Below, one piece after another: positions 26,039 to 34,234 of a stretch of DNA of 39,826 nt. The stretch is from assembly GCA_020025875.1 (NCBI GenBank), contig JAHHRI010000010.1, forward strand, positions 1 to 39,826. Direction: 5' to 3'. The notes below the pieces were generated by a model. It was not told the origin of the DNA. It ran no database searches and worked only from the letters and a program-made list of their open reading frames with translations. Position 1 is the first letter of the stretch, and the number at the start of each line of letters is the position of its first letter. Made by a program: the position numbers and the translations under genes. This stretch comes from Alphaproteobacteria bacterium. Its GTDB lineage: Bacteria > Pseudomonadota > Alphaproteobacteria > RF32 > CAG-239.

Positions 26039-26525
26039 GAGCAAGCTCCTTATCTTCATCTTCAAATTTTTTACGCCACTCGTCAATAATGTTGCGGACA
26101 TCGTTGACGCTTACACGGCCATAAGTCTTGCCGTTTACCACACAGACCGGAGCCAGCCCGCAGCAGCCGACACAGCGAACGCATTGTAGATGAAATGTTT
26201 TGTCGGGGGTGCTTTCGCCTTCATTGAGATTGAGTTGTTTTTTAAATTCTTCAAGAACTTTGTCGTTGCCTTTTAAATAACAGGCGGTTCCCGTACATAC
26301 CGAGATAACCGCCTTACCGGGAGCATCCAGTTTGAAAAAGTTGTAAAAGGTGAGAACTTCGTAAATTCTGGCCAGAGGGATGTTCATAATCTGTGCCACT
26401 TCAAGCGCATCGTCCCACGGAACATAGCCTTTAATATCTTGAATTTCGTGGAGCGCCATAATCAGCGATCCCCTCTTTTTGCGCCACTTGGTGGCTACCT
26501 GCATTGCAACAGAAGTATCGCCCAT
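26031..26525 (-). CDS. hndA: Hydrogenase [2Fe-2S] subunit HndA (NuoE-like)
   Basis: The product has 164 residues and is the NuoE-like thioredoxin-fold [2Fe-2S] subunit of the hydrogenase. A helical N-terminal part (KWRKKRGSLIMALHEIQDIKGYVP) is followed by VCTGTACYLKG and CVRCVGCCGLAPV, which give the four cluster cysteines in the C-x4-C ... C-x3-C arrangement. The ATG at 26525 has AGGAGG nine bases upstream. Upstream ATGs lie inside or beyond the ribosome site. It is the first gene of the hnd operon, and inverted repeats in the 108 bases before it may bind a regulator. Confidence 0.93.
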   Translation of the reverse strand: MGDTSVAMQVATKWRKKRGSLIMALHEIQDIKGYVPWDDALEVAQIMNIPLARIYEVLTFYNFFKLDAPGKAVISVCTGTACYLKGNDKVLEEFKKQLNLNEGESTPDKTFHLQCVRCVGCCGLAPVCVVNGKTYGRVSVNDVRNIIDEWRKKFEDEDKELAHG

Positions 26526-26571
26526 ATGTCTCATCCTCCTAAAATGATTGTGTATGTGCCATGATATTAGC

Positions 26572-26621
26572 ATATTCGTTAAAACATGAATATACAAGCC
26601 TAAAAATCGTTCTTCGAAGAA
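26572..26621 (-). promoter_or_regulatory. Possible hnd promoter and operator region
   Basis: On the minus strand CTTGTA/TTGTAT and, 17 bp on, TATGCT could be a promoter. An inverted repeat, ATATTC (26572-26577) with GAATAT (26588-26593), overlaps it, and a perfect 12-bp palindrome, TTCTTCGAAGAA (26610-26621), lies just upstream. Control by redox or fermentation state is plausible for a hydrogenase. The regulator is not identified. Confidence 0.35.
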
Positions 26622-26633
26622 TTAGGATATATT

Positions 26634-28685
26634 TTAGATATGTCCGGTTTTAAACAACTGGCGGTATTTGTAAATACTGCCGCCTTCCACATCCCAGCTG
26701 AAGTCTTTGCGCATGGCATTTTCGGTCATTTGGTGAATCTTGTCAAAGTGACAATAAAATGTTTCCAGCGCTTTGCACAATGTTTCCGCATAGGCATTGG
26801 TATTGTTTTTTAGGCGTTTGGCGGTTAGGTTGTTGCCGTAGACGCGACGTTTGCGGGTAGAGAAAAACACTTCTGTACGAAAGCCGTCAACTCCGTTTTC
26901 GATGGTATCGACCAACCCGCCGGTAGACATGGCAACGGGCAGGGCACCTTTGGCCATGGCTTCCATTTGTGTCAGACCGCAGGGTTCAAAACGGCTCGGC
27001 ATCATATAAAAGTCAGAGGCCATTTGGATGGTGTAGGCAAAGTCGTCCTGATAACCGCGAAAGACGAAGATTCTTTCGCCGCATTTGGAATTTTTTTCCA
27101 TCACCCGATCTTTTAGATCCGTCAGGCATTCAAAATGTTTGCTGTCGCCGGCGCCGCCGAGAACAAAAATCGGCATTTCGATATTTTTTAAGGCGCCAAA
27201 GCGGTTAAATAAGTTGATGATGGCTTGGGCGGCTATGTCGTAGCCTTTTTGTTCAACCAACCGGCTGGTGGCGCAGATGATCGGCGTATGCTCTATATTT
27301 TTAATTTTTGTGCTTAAGTCGTTGAAACGATAGGTGTCGACCAACGGAATCACTTTTTGTTTGAAGTCGGGATCGGAGGCTATTTTGGAAAGGAGACGGA
27401 TAAATTCTTTTTTGTTTTCCAATTTGGCGTCCAGATGGTTTTCATCATAAAATTTGAAATGAAACGGTGCAAAATAGCCGTTGATTGCTTCAATCCGCTT
27501 TTGGTTGGGCGTGATCAGTTTTTTGTCATAGCCGTTGACAATGCCGAAAAAACAGCGGTGATCTTTGCGTATTTTTAAAATGTCGCGAAAGTCAAACCCG
27601 AAGTCGAGTTCTTTGGACACTTCTTCCATGTAGTTTTTGGAAACCGTTACGACCCGATCTGCCAGATGAAAGTTGCACGAGGCTTGGTTGTAGCAATCAT
27701 AAACGATCAGCGTGGTGCCGGTGCGCGCGTTGCTGTTTTTGATTGCCTTGGCATTTCTGAAAACGGCGTTGGCGGTGGTTTCGTAGAGCGAGTTGAGAAT
27801 TTTTGAGGTGTTGTAATAATCCCATCCCTGATAGCCCAAGTGGTGAGCCAAATGAACAATCGGTAAATTTTTGAGCCGGCTGCAAAGTTTGTCATTGATC
27901 AGTCCGGCTTCTTGTTGCGCAATGGAAAAATATTTTGTCAGTCCCGCCAGCGCGCCGCTGTGCCAGTCGTTGGCAATGAGCAGGTTGGGAGCTTTTAGCG
28001 CTGTCGGATTTTTTTCAAACAGCGTTCTGACCAGAATATAAACGGCTTTGGAAAAAAAGGCGAATCGCTCCACTTCGTTGATGTTAAATTCGTTTAAAAT
28101 GTAGCAACCGTCCTGAGCCGGATTGTTTTCCGAATGTGGATTGATAGAGAAAAAACGTTCGTTTTGCAAGAAAAGGTATTCGACATTTTCGATATTGCCG
28201 CGATAGATGTTGACGTTGTATTTTGTCAGCGTGTTGCGGATGCCGTAGAAAGGCACTTTGATTGTCAGCAGTTTTTGCAGTGTTGCCGATTTTTTTTCGG
28301 CACCGTGATAAACGTTTTCTTCCAATCGGGCTTTCTTTTTGCCGGTGTCGCCGGTGTAAAGCGGCGTAATGACCGAAACGATATCTCCGTCTTTGGCAAA
28401 ACAGCGGTTAAAAGCCTCCGGCAGTTCGGAAGCGACCATTCCGAGCCCGCCCCATTTCATGAAAGTTGCCGTTTCGGCGGTAATCATCCAAGCGTTGATG
28501 TTTTTCATGAGCGGCCATTCGCTTTTGCTGAGGCATTGTTTGCGTCCGAGGTTTTGGATCTCGGTCAGGCGGGGATTGTTGACAACACTAAAAGCCTGAG
28601 AAACTTTTTTAAAGTTAAAATTTTTCGGCAGCGGTTTAAAGAGGCTGTCGGATGCTTTTGGCGCAGGAACAGAATTCATACTCAT
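26634..28685 (-). CDS. glgA: Glycogen/starch synthase, GT5 family
   Basis: It would extend alpha-1,4-glucan from ADP- or UDP-glucose. At 683 residues it is longer than the usual bacterial GlgA of about 480. The N-terminal KWGGLGMVASELPEAF carries the K-x-G-G-L nucleotide-sugar loop, NDWHSG is the conserved N-terminal-domain motif, and SRFEPCGLTQMEAMAKG with STGGLVDT is the E-x-x-C-G-L-x-Q donor site. An N-terminal extension of about 60 residues and inserts account for the length. The start could also be ATG at 28679; GAGAGAG is the only ribosome site. No other glycogen genes are in the window. It is divergent from grpE. Confidence 0.85.
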   Translation of the reverse strand: MSMNSVPAPKASDSLFKPLPKNFNFKKVSQAFSVVNNPRLTEIQNLGRKQCLSKSEWPLMKNINAWMITAETATFMKWGGLGMVASELPEAFNRCFAKDGDIVSVITPLYTGDTGKKKARLEENVYHGAEKKSATLQKLLTIKVPFYGIRNTLTKYNVNIYRGNIENVEYLFLQNERFFSINPHSENNPAQDGCYILNEFNINEVERFAFFSKAVYILVRTLFEKNPTALKAPNLLIANDWHSGALAGLTKYFSIAQQEAGLINDKLCSRLKNLPIVHLAHHLGYQGWDYYNTSKILNSLYETTANAVFRNAKAIKNSNARTGTTLIVYDCYNQASCNFHLADRVVTVSKNYMEEVSKELDFGFDFRDILKIRKDHRCFFGIVNGYDKKLITPNQKRIEAINGYFAPFHFKFYDENHLDAKLENKKEFIRLLSKIASDPDFKQKVIPLVDTYRFNDLSTKIKNIEHTPIICATSRLVEQKGYDIAAQAIINLFNRFGALKNIEMPIFVLGGAGDSKHFECLTDLKDRVMEKNSKCGERIFVFRGYQDDFAYTIQMASDFYMMPSRFEPCGLTQMEAMAKGALPVAMSTGGLVDTIENGVDGFRTEVFFSTRKRRVYGNNLTAKRLKNNTNAYAETLCKALETFYCHFDKIHQMTENAMRKDFSWDVEGGSIYKYRQLFKTGHI

Positions 28686-28772
28686 CTCTCTCGTAGTCAG
28701 AATAATCAATCAAGAAAAGAATATATTGTCTGTGTTAAAAATTAACTAAAAAGGCAATAAAAACTTCTTCAC

Positions 28773-28800
28773 TTGACTTGTTTATCTTTAATTATTAAAT
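28773..28800 (+). promoter_or_regulatory. Predicted promoter of grpE
   Basis: TTGACT (28773-28778), 16 bp, then TTAAAT (28795-28800). No CIRCE element (TTAGCACTC...GAGTGCTAA) is visible, so HrcA control is not indicated. Confidence 0.5.
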
Positions 28801-28850
28801 GTTGTATATAAGAAATATACGCGCTTTGTAAAAAAATTAAAGAGGGAAAA

Positions 28851-29438
28851 ATGAAAAAGAACAAAAAAGAGCATAACTCCGAAACGGAATGCGAACAAAT
28901 GGCTGAAAATTGCGAGAACTGCGAAAATTGTGAGAACTGCGAAAATCTGACAGAAGAAACGGAAACGGTTGCGGAAAAAAACGATAAAGAGCTCGAAACG
29001 CTCAAAGCAGATAACGCCAAGCTGAAAGATGACTGTCTGCGAGCCTATGCGGAGCTGGAAAACACCAAAAAGCGTTGTGCCGCGGAAACGGAGAAAATAT
29101 CCAAATATGCAGTCAGTTCTTTTGCCAAAGAAATACTTTCCGTTGCCGACAATTTGCATCGCGCTCTTGCCGCTGCCGAAGAGCTGGACGGATGCGATTG
29201 TCAGCAGTTGAAAAAAGGCGTGGAGCTGACGGAATCGGAATTAAGCAAGGTTTTGGCAAAATTCGGCGTCAGCAAAATGGAGCCGATGGGCAAGGTTTTT
29301 GATCCGGCCTTTCATCAGGTGGTGCAGGAAGTGGAGGACAAATCCAAACCGGCAGGCACCGTGGTGGCCGAGTTGCAGACCGGATATATGATCAATGACC
29401 GAATCTTGCGGGAGGCGATGGTCGTCGTCAGTCGCTAA
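28851..29438 (+). CDS. grpE: Nucleotide exchange factor GrpE
   Basis: GrpE releases ADP from DnaK. The product has 195 residues: a charged N-terminus, a long coiled coil (about 40-110), and a beta domain with MEPMGKVFDPAFHQVVQEVED and GYMINDRILREAMVVVS, the family signature. Residues 21-32 are four Cys-Glu-Asn units, giving CxxCxxCxxC, with another Cys at 14. This is unusual, as GrpE N-termini are normally Glu-rich without Cys. GAGGGAAAA precedes the ATG. dnaK is not adjacent; dnaJ is at 38609. Confidence 0.95.
   Translation: MKKNKKEHNSETECEQMAENCENCENCENCENLTEETETVAEKNDKELETLKADNAKLKDDCLRAYAELENTKKRCAAETEKISKYAVSSFAKEILSVADNLHRALAAAEELDGCDCQQLKKGVELTESELSKVLAKFGVSKMEPMGKVFDPAFHQVVQEVEDKSKPAGTVVAELQTGYMINDRILREAMVVVSR
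28911..28946 (+). repeat. Tandem 9-bp repeat encoding Cys-Glu-Asn
   Basis: Four 9-base units (TGCGAGAAC, TGCGAAAAT, TGTGAGAAC, TGCGAAAAT) lie in frame in grpE. A fifth, degenerate unit, GCTGAAAAT (Ala-Glu-Asn), precedes them. The alternating third bases suggest growth as an 18-base pair of units. Confidence 0.9.
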
Positions 29439-29552
29439 AATTGCTGTCAGCGGCTAAAATTGTTGGCTCTGCTTTTGCCAAAAGGGGGCATTCCTTGTTG
29501 CAAAAGGGCAAATCTTGCCAGCAAAACGGGATGGCGAAAAATACCAAAGCGC

Positions 29553-29589
29553 AAAACAAGCCCCGAAATTTTCGGGGCTTGTTTTTTTT
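29553..29589. terminator. Bidirectional terminator between grpE and the oxidoreductase
   Basis: AAGCCCCGAAA and TTTCGGGGCTT form an inverted repeat of 11 bp or more, flanked by A residues on one side and eight T residues on the other. It can end transcripts from both convergent genes. Confidence 0.88.
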
Positions 29590-29599
29590 GGATATTGTC

Positions 29600-30997
29600 T
29601 TATTCGCCGCGTTTGATTTTTTCAATCAGTTCCTTAACCGAGGGAATGCAGCCGTTGCGGTATAGCGGATCGGTTGCAAAGCGGTATACCTGATGGCCGG
29701 CAAACAGCAAGTGATCTTTGACACTTCCGCCGTGCCCGACTTCGTACAGCGTTTTATGAATACAATAGGTGCGCGGATCGGGAATACGTCCGGTTGAACC
29801 GCTGGGACTGGCGGCTGACCATGTGGAAAACTGGCATTGGGAAAGACAGCCGACGCAGTTTTTGCGATCTTCTTTCATTTGTTCCCAGTCTTCGGGAGTC
29901 ATGAAAACAACGGTTTGATCCGGTGTTTCCTTAATTGAGGTCAGTCCGGCATTGATCTGGTTGTTGGCTTTGCTCATGTCGTCCGGTTTAATGAACACGG
30001 TTTTGTATTCGCTCAACTTCAGCGGTTGCGAAAATTCGCCGTCGGCTTCCGGCTTAAAAGCTATTTCACCGTTTTTGCGATTGATCAGTTTGGCCAGAAA
30101 AGTATTTTTGATAGCCGAAGAGAAAAAGCCCGTGGGGCTGAAACGTTGTAAAATCACATCGCCTTTTTTGACATGCAGCATCACCTTTTTCCATGCTTCG
30201 CTGACAGGGCTTTCTTTGGTGATCATCGGACGGGTGCCGAATTGGAAGGCAATTTTCCCAATTTCCGGATTGTCGATATAGTCTTCCCAGTCTTTTAGCG
30301 ACCAGATGCCGCCTGCCAAAATAATTGGTGTTTCGTTTAGACCGTAACCGTTCATCAGCCGCCGCAGTTCTGCCACGCGATTGTAGGGTGTTTCCGGTTG
30401 GGTGGGGTTTTCGGCATTGGAAAGCCCGTTGTGTCCGCCTGCCAACCACGGATCTTCATAAACCACTCCGCCTAAAAAGTCCGTAAAGTTGGAGTAGGCG
30501 CGCTTCCACAAGATATTGAAAGCACGGGCGGAAGAAACAATCGGGTAGTAGTAGACGCCAAATTTTGATGCCAGCGCGCCAAGGTGATAAGGCATACCGG
30601 CGCCGCAGGTAATGCCGTTGATCAAGCCTTTGGCTTTTTCTAAAACATTTTCCAAAATACGTTGAGAATCTGCCATTTCCCAGAGCATATTCATATGAAT
30701 GCGTCCGTTGCCGCCGGAAACTTCATGAGCCACTTGCGCCTGCGCAATTCCCCCTTTAATTGCCCTTTCCACCATTTCTTCGTGACGTTCCGTGCGTGAT
30801 TTTTTCAAGAATTGTTCATTGACCACATTGCCTTTGTTGTCATAAAAATCAGGACTGACGCCGGAAAACGTGCCGACACAGTTCTCGTGTGCCCAAGCGC
30901 CGCTGCTGCGTCCGTCACTGGCATTAATACCTTTGCCGCCTTCAATCAGAGGCAAAACCTCTTTGCCGGAAATGAGAATGGGATTTAAGTGTTTCAA
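29600..30997 (-). CDS. Nitronate monooxygenase-like flavin oxidoreductase
   Basis: This 465-residue protein belongs to the 2-nitropropane dioxygenase/nitronate monooxygenase-like FMN family with a TIM-barrel fold. The start has PLIEGGKGI, and GGNGRIHMN, LINGITCGAGMPYHLG and AGGIWSLKDWEDY with IAFQFGTRP resemble the FMN-phosphate and barrel strands. A late CVGCLSQCQFSTW adds a Cys cluster. The real substrate is uncertain, since many relatives act on nitronates or other enoyl compounds. It starts at TTG 30997 with AAAGG upstream, and no nearby ATG fits. It is 75 bases after the kinase gene on the same strand, across AT-rich DNA, so it is probably transcribed separately. Confidence 0.75.
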   Translation of the reverse strand: MKHLNPILISGKEVLPLIEGGKGINASDGRSSGAWAHENCVGTFSGVSPDFYDNKGNVVNEQFLKKSRTERHEEMVERAIKGGIAQAQVAHEVSGGNGRIHMNMLWEMADSQRILENVLEKAKGLINGITCGAGMPYHLGALASKFGVYYYPIVSSARAFNILWKRAYSNFTDFLGGVVYEDPWLAGGHNGLSNAENPTQPETPYNRVAELRRLMNGYGLNETPIILAGGIWSLKDWEDYIDNPEIGKIAFQFGTRPMITKESPVSEAWKKVMLHVKKGDVILQRFSPTGFFSSAIKNTFLAKLINRKNGEIAFKPEADGEFSQPLKLSEYKTVFIKPDDMSKANNQINAGLTSIKETPDQTVVFMTPEDWEQMKEDRKNCVGCLSQCQFSTWSAASPSGSTGRIPDPRTYCIHKTLYEVGHGGSVKDHLLFAGHQVYRFATDPLYRNGCIPSVKELIEKIKRGE

Positions 30998-31072
30998 ATT
31001 GATAAACCTTTCATAGCATTTTTCTTCTAAGTATGCTTATATCATAAAAAATTTTTTTTTCATAGTAAAAAT

Positions 31073-32554
31073 TTAAGATGCCAGAGAGAGGATTTCAATA
31101 GGCAGTCGGTTGAGGGCGATCAGGGTAACCAGCATACAGATGAAAGCGTAGATTTCCAGCAAAATCGGCAAAAGCTCGTAATGAAAAAGAGGTACTTGGG
31201 GGCGAATTTTCCGAAAAATTTTATGGATGCCGATCATCATCAGAATAATGCCGATCATCTGCAAGCCGATCCCTGCTTTGCTCAGGGTTGCCGATAAAGG
31301 TGCAAACACAATGTGCAACATACCGAAAAAAGCCAGATAGACGATTATTGCGGCGGCGGTTATGTGGTTGGCACGGATCATTTTTTGGTGGCGCAGGCGT
31401 TTTTCTGCTTCCATCTTTTCCGGCGTCATGTTTTCTATTTCCAACCCGCGAACGGTTTTGGGCGTTTGCAGTTGCATCCGGCGTTCGTACATATCGGATT
31501 TGAACTTTTCTTCCATCAGGCAAAAGCCGCAGCCTTTGGAAGTGAAATAGGCGTGATTGGGATTTTTTTTGCAGGGGCGCAGGTTTTGCAACAGATTGCG
31601 CAGATGACGTTCCCACTCTGCCGCGCTCGGCCGTTTCATACCTTTGACAAAAGCACGGTCAAAAAGCTCCAGCGTGTCTTTGGCAAAGTAGTCGTGAATG
31701 CTGTACGGATGCGGTGCCTGATAAAGATCTGCCCATGAGCCGTAGGCATAATGATGGGCGGCAATGCGTTCCTGTATGGTAAGGTTGAGCGTGTTTTGTT
31801 TGCGCGGCACGCCCGAAAAAGGGTGAATGCCGTTGTTTAAAAGTTTGAATAAAATAACCGCCAGGGCAAATTTGTCCTGTTCTTCGCCCATCTGGTCACA
31901 GTTTTGCAGCATCCCTTCCGGATAGATGTATTCTTCGCTGACAAACTCTGCCGGATAACGCCCGTTTTCTCCGCGAATCGAAAAGCCGTCGCAGTCGAGA
32001 ATGGCGATCAGCATACTTTGTTTGTAGACATAGACGTTTGAAGGTTTGAGGTCAACGATATAATGTCCTTTTTCGTGCAATGCCGCCACCATGGCGCAGA
32101 GGTTGTAAGCGGCTTGCAGGCGGTGTTCGTATTTTTCTGTCAGTTTCAGTTTTTGGCGGATGGCCTTTTGCATAAAATGATCCAGAGAAGCGGCCTTGCT
32201 TAAGTCAATCAGCGGCATAAGATAACCGACACAAAAGCCGTATTCGTTTTCTAGCAGGGCTTCCGGCCAAGCAATTTGGATATAATTGTTGCCGTCCTCC
32301 ATGGTGAACCGTTTGCCGTCTTTCATCGCCGGCGAAAAACTCGGTCGGTTGAGCAGCATGGCCTGTAGTTTTTCCCGATTGGTGCTGCTTTTGTTTAGGT
32401 TGTGAAAGATCTTGGCAACCAGTTGCGGGTGCCCCTTAACGCGAAAGATGCGTCCTGCCGCCCCGCCTTTGTTGATCATTTCTCCGAGCGTGATCTGCTC
32501 CCATGTGCGATCACCGTAAATGGCGTTATATGTTTGTTCGGTTTCTGCCGTCAT
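31073..32554 (-). CDS. Membrane-anchored Ser/Thr kinase of TerY-P type triad
   Basis: The product has 493 residues. The kinase domain (about 20-320) has a glycine-rich loop (NKGGAAGRI, 28-36), K48 in VAKIF, the catalytic loop VDLKPSN (D168, K170, N173) and DCDGF (187-191) in place of DFG. A zinc-ribbon-like patch (C328, H334, C342, C345) follows, then a charged helix and about three transmembrane segments (398-418, 428-447, 460-481). The ATG overlaps the phosphatase stop as ATGA. Kinase, PP2C and vWA genes together match the TerY-P triad described by comparative genomics of tellurite-resistance-linked systems. Substrates are unknown; the vWA protein is one candidate. Confidence 0.82.
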   Translation of the reverse strand: MTAETEQTYNAIYGDRTWEQITLGEMINKGGAAGRIFRVKGHPQLVAKIFHNLNKSSTNREKLQAMLLNRPSFSPAMKDGKRFTMEDGNNYIQIAWPEALLENEYGFCVGYLMPLIDLSKAASLDHFMQKAIRQKLKLTEKYEHRLQAAYNLCAMVAALHEKGHYIVDLKPSNVYVYKQSMLIAILDCDGFSIRGENGRYPAEFVSEEYIYPEGMLQNCDQMGEEQDKFALAVILFKLLNNGIHPFSGVPRKQNTLNLTIQERIAAHHYAYGSWADLYQAPHPYSIHDYFAKDTLELFDRAFVKGMKRPSAAEWERHLRNLLQNLRPCKKNPNHAYFTSKGCGFCLMEEKFKSDMYERRMQLQTPKTVRGLEIENMTPEKMEAEKRLRHQKMIRANHITAAAIIVYLAFFGMLHIVFAPLSATLSKAGIGLQMIGIILMMIGIHKIFRKIRPQVPLFHYELLPILLEIYAFICMLVTLIALNRLPIEILSLAS

Positions 32555-33303
32555 AGTTTTACCCACAAAAAAGTTTTGTCATCGGGGTTCAGGCGTTTGG
32601 CACGGGTTGTGTTGAGTGTGTTGGTCAGGGCGCGGACGGCGCGGGTTTGTTGCTTCTCCCGCTTAAGAAAATCATTGATAGGCAATAAAAAGTTCGGTTC
32701 AATGCGGCTAAAGTCGGGAGCAAACGAAAAGTTGGTCAGCCCGTCGGACATCAGCATGATTGTGTGAGCTTCTTTAAACGTGGTAAAACGTAAGCTTTCG
32801 CGCCAGTCGTCCATGGTGTAAAAATAGGTTTCGCAGGCAAACACCCCGTTTTCCGGCTTGGAAGTGATATAATCGGATAAGTCCGGCGAGGTAAAAGCGA
32901 CTGCCGCACCGTCGCCGATATGGAAAAACAGCCCTTCTCCCTTGTGGCAGACAACACCGACGACGGTTGCGGCAAAAGCCATAATGCCTTTTTTGTTGTT
33001 GGCGGAATTGAGGCGGTGGAAAGCCAGTTTGTCACGGGCAACGTCAATGGCTTCAACAATGGCCGTGCGCATATTTTCAAAAGGAGCGTTTGCCAAAAGA
33101 TCCACCAATGTGTCGCAGACAATGCGGGCGCCGATATGTCCGTATTTGGTGGAACCGGCGCCGTCAGAAACCACGGCAACGAAATTGGCTCCGCGCGTGG
33201 ACCAGCGGCAATGATCCTGACAGCGCTGACCGCGATCAAGGTGTATCGGTCCGGTGATGCGGGCGGCACGCACTTTGATGTTTTCGGCTTTAGTTTTCTT
33301 CAT
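32551..33303 (-). CDS. PP2C-type protein phosphatase of the triad
   Basis: The product is a 250-residue PP2C-like Ser/Thr phosphatase. Metal-binding acids lie in CQDH (D30), VSDGAGS (D47), HIGDGAA (D131), MSDGLTN (D187) and NPDDKT (D241/D242). This short form resembles the PP2C_2 group found next to vWA and kinase genes. It would reverse the action of the kinase downstream. The ATG at 33303 lies within the last 14 bases of the vWA gene, and its stop overlaps the kinase start, so all three are translationally coupled. The ribosome site is weak, as expected for a coupled gene. Confidence 0.85.
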   Translation of the reverse strand: MKKTKAENIKVRAARITGPIHLDRGQRCQDHCRWSTRGANFVAVVSDGAGSTKYGHIGARIVCDTLVDLLANAPFENMRTAIVEAIDVARDKLAFHRLNSANNKKGIMAFAATVVGVVCHKGEGLFFHIGDGAAVAFTSPDLSDYITSKPENGVFACETYFYTMDDWRESLRFTTFKEAHTIMLMSDGLTNFSFAPDFSRIEPNFLLPINDFLKREKQQTRAVRALTNTLNTTRAKRLNPDDKTFLWVKL

Positions 33304-33976
33304 CCCAGTTACCCGTATCTTCAAACAGATCTTCGGCGTTTGGCGCTGCTTTGGAAATGCAGGAAACGCTGCGGCTGAGCCAGAGGAAAAATTCGGTAAA
33401 TTTCAGTCCGGTGAGGCGTTTGGGAGAGTTTAGAGAAAAACGCGCCAGTTTTTCCAGATTGGCGCCCTCGGTTCCCACGGCATGGATGACGACTTTTTTG
33501 TTTTCGTGAGCACGACAGCATTTTCGCGCAATGCTTTCCCAGTCGTAGTCTGTCGGCTCTCCGTCGCTGATCAGAAAAATCCACGGGCGTTTGGAAGTGA
33601 TGCCACAGCTGTCGTAAAGGCATTTCTGCTCTTCTATTTTTTGCAGAGCCAGTTCCATGGCTTTACCAAGCGGCGTAAGACCGCCGGCGGCCATTTCCGG
33701 CGCGGTGAAGTTCATTGCGTCGATCCAGTCGGCAGAAACTTCCGTTTCGTCCTTGCCGAATGCTTTGATGATGAGAAGCTGTACCCGTGAGCTGGCGTCG
33801 ATATCTTCTTTCAATTCTTTTTCCAGCGCTTTCAGGCCAACGTTTAATTGCTTGATCGGTTCGCCGCGCATGGAGCCGGAACAGTCCAGCACCAATACGC
33901 AAGGGGTGCGTTCGTTGGCGTTGTCGGCAAATTCCACATAGGGAATCATGTCGTCTACAAAATTGTTTTCAGCCAT
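33290..33976 (-). CDS. von Willebrand A (TerY-like) protein
   Basis: The 228 residues are a vWA domain with a complete metal-ion-dependent adhesion site: D31-x-S33-x-S35 in VLDCSGSM, T101 in GGLTPLG and D138 in LISDGEPTD. Such intracellular vWA proteins (TerY, YfbK-like) bind Mg2+ and assemble with partner proteins. A short C-terminal tail (SKAAPNAEDLFEDTGNWDEEN is Asp/Glu-rich) could hold phosphorylation sites. AAGGAA lies before the ATG. It follows the small lipoprotein gene by 27 bases and overlaps the phosphatase. No other ter genes (terB, C, D, Z) are seen. Confidence 0.88.
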   Translation of the reverse strand: MAENNFVDDMIPYVEFADNANERTPCVLVLDCSGSMRGEPIKQLNVGLKALEKELKEDIDASSRVQLLIIKAFGKDETEVSADWIDAMNFTAPEMAAGGLTPLGKAMELALQKIEEQKCLYDSCGITSKRPWIFLISDGEPTDYDWESIARKCCRAHENKKVVIHAVGTEGANLEKLARFSLNSPKRLTGLKFTEFFLWLSRSVSCISKAAPNAEDLFEDTGNWDEEN

Positions 33977-34003
33977 TTTTTTATGTTCCTTGTTGGCAAG
34001 CGG

Positions 34004-34135
34004 TTATTTCCGTGGGTAGGAGTGAGGATAGGCGCTTTCTTCCGGCGGCACGGGGTTGGAAACCTTGCCGCAGCAGGTAAGAGAGAGCCCTGCAACAATC
34101 AGCAGAAGCCACAGAAACAGCGATGCCTTATTCAT
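34004..34135 (-). CDS. Small lipoprotein, possibly LptM-like, leading the triad
   Basis: This 43-residue gene encodes MNKASLFLWLLLIVAGLSLT followed by C21-C22-G-K-V and a proline-rich tail (PVPPEESAYPHSYPRK). AAAGG lies before the ATG. The sequence fits a lipoprotein with C22 lipidated, although Cys at -1 is uncommon, or with C21. The C-G-K-x-x-x-P-x-P layout recalls LptM/YifL, which helps LptD-LptE oxidation. In many Alphaproteobacteria that gene lies near a TlpA-like thioredoxin gene, as here in divergent orientation. Yet it also heads a minus-strand unit with vWA, PP2C and kinase after only 27 bases, so a part in that system is possible. Confidence 0.65.
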   Translation of the reverse strand: MNKASLFLWLLLIVAGLSLTCCGKVSNPVPPEESAYPHSYPRK

Positions 34136-34234
34136 ACTTTTCACCTTTTGCTTGTTTAATTGTGTATTAATGGTTATATATTATTACTCTATCGGAAACA
34201 AGGCAAAAAATATAATACAGTTATCAATAAGCAA

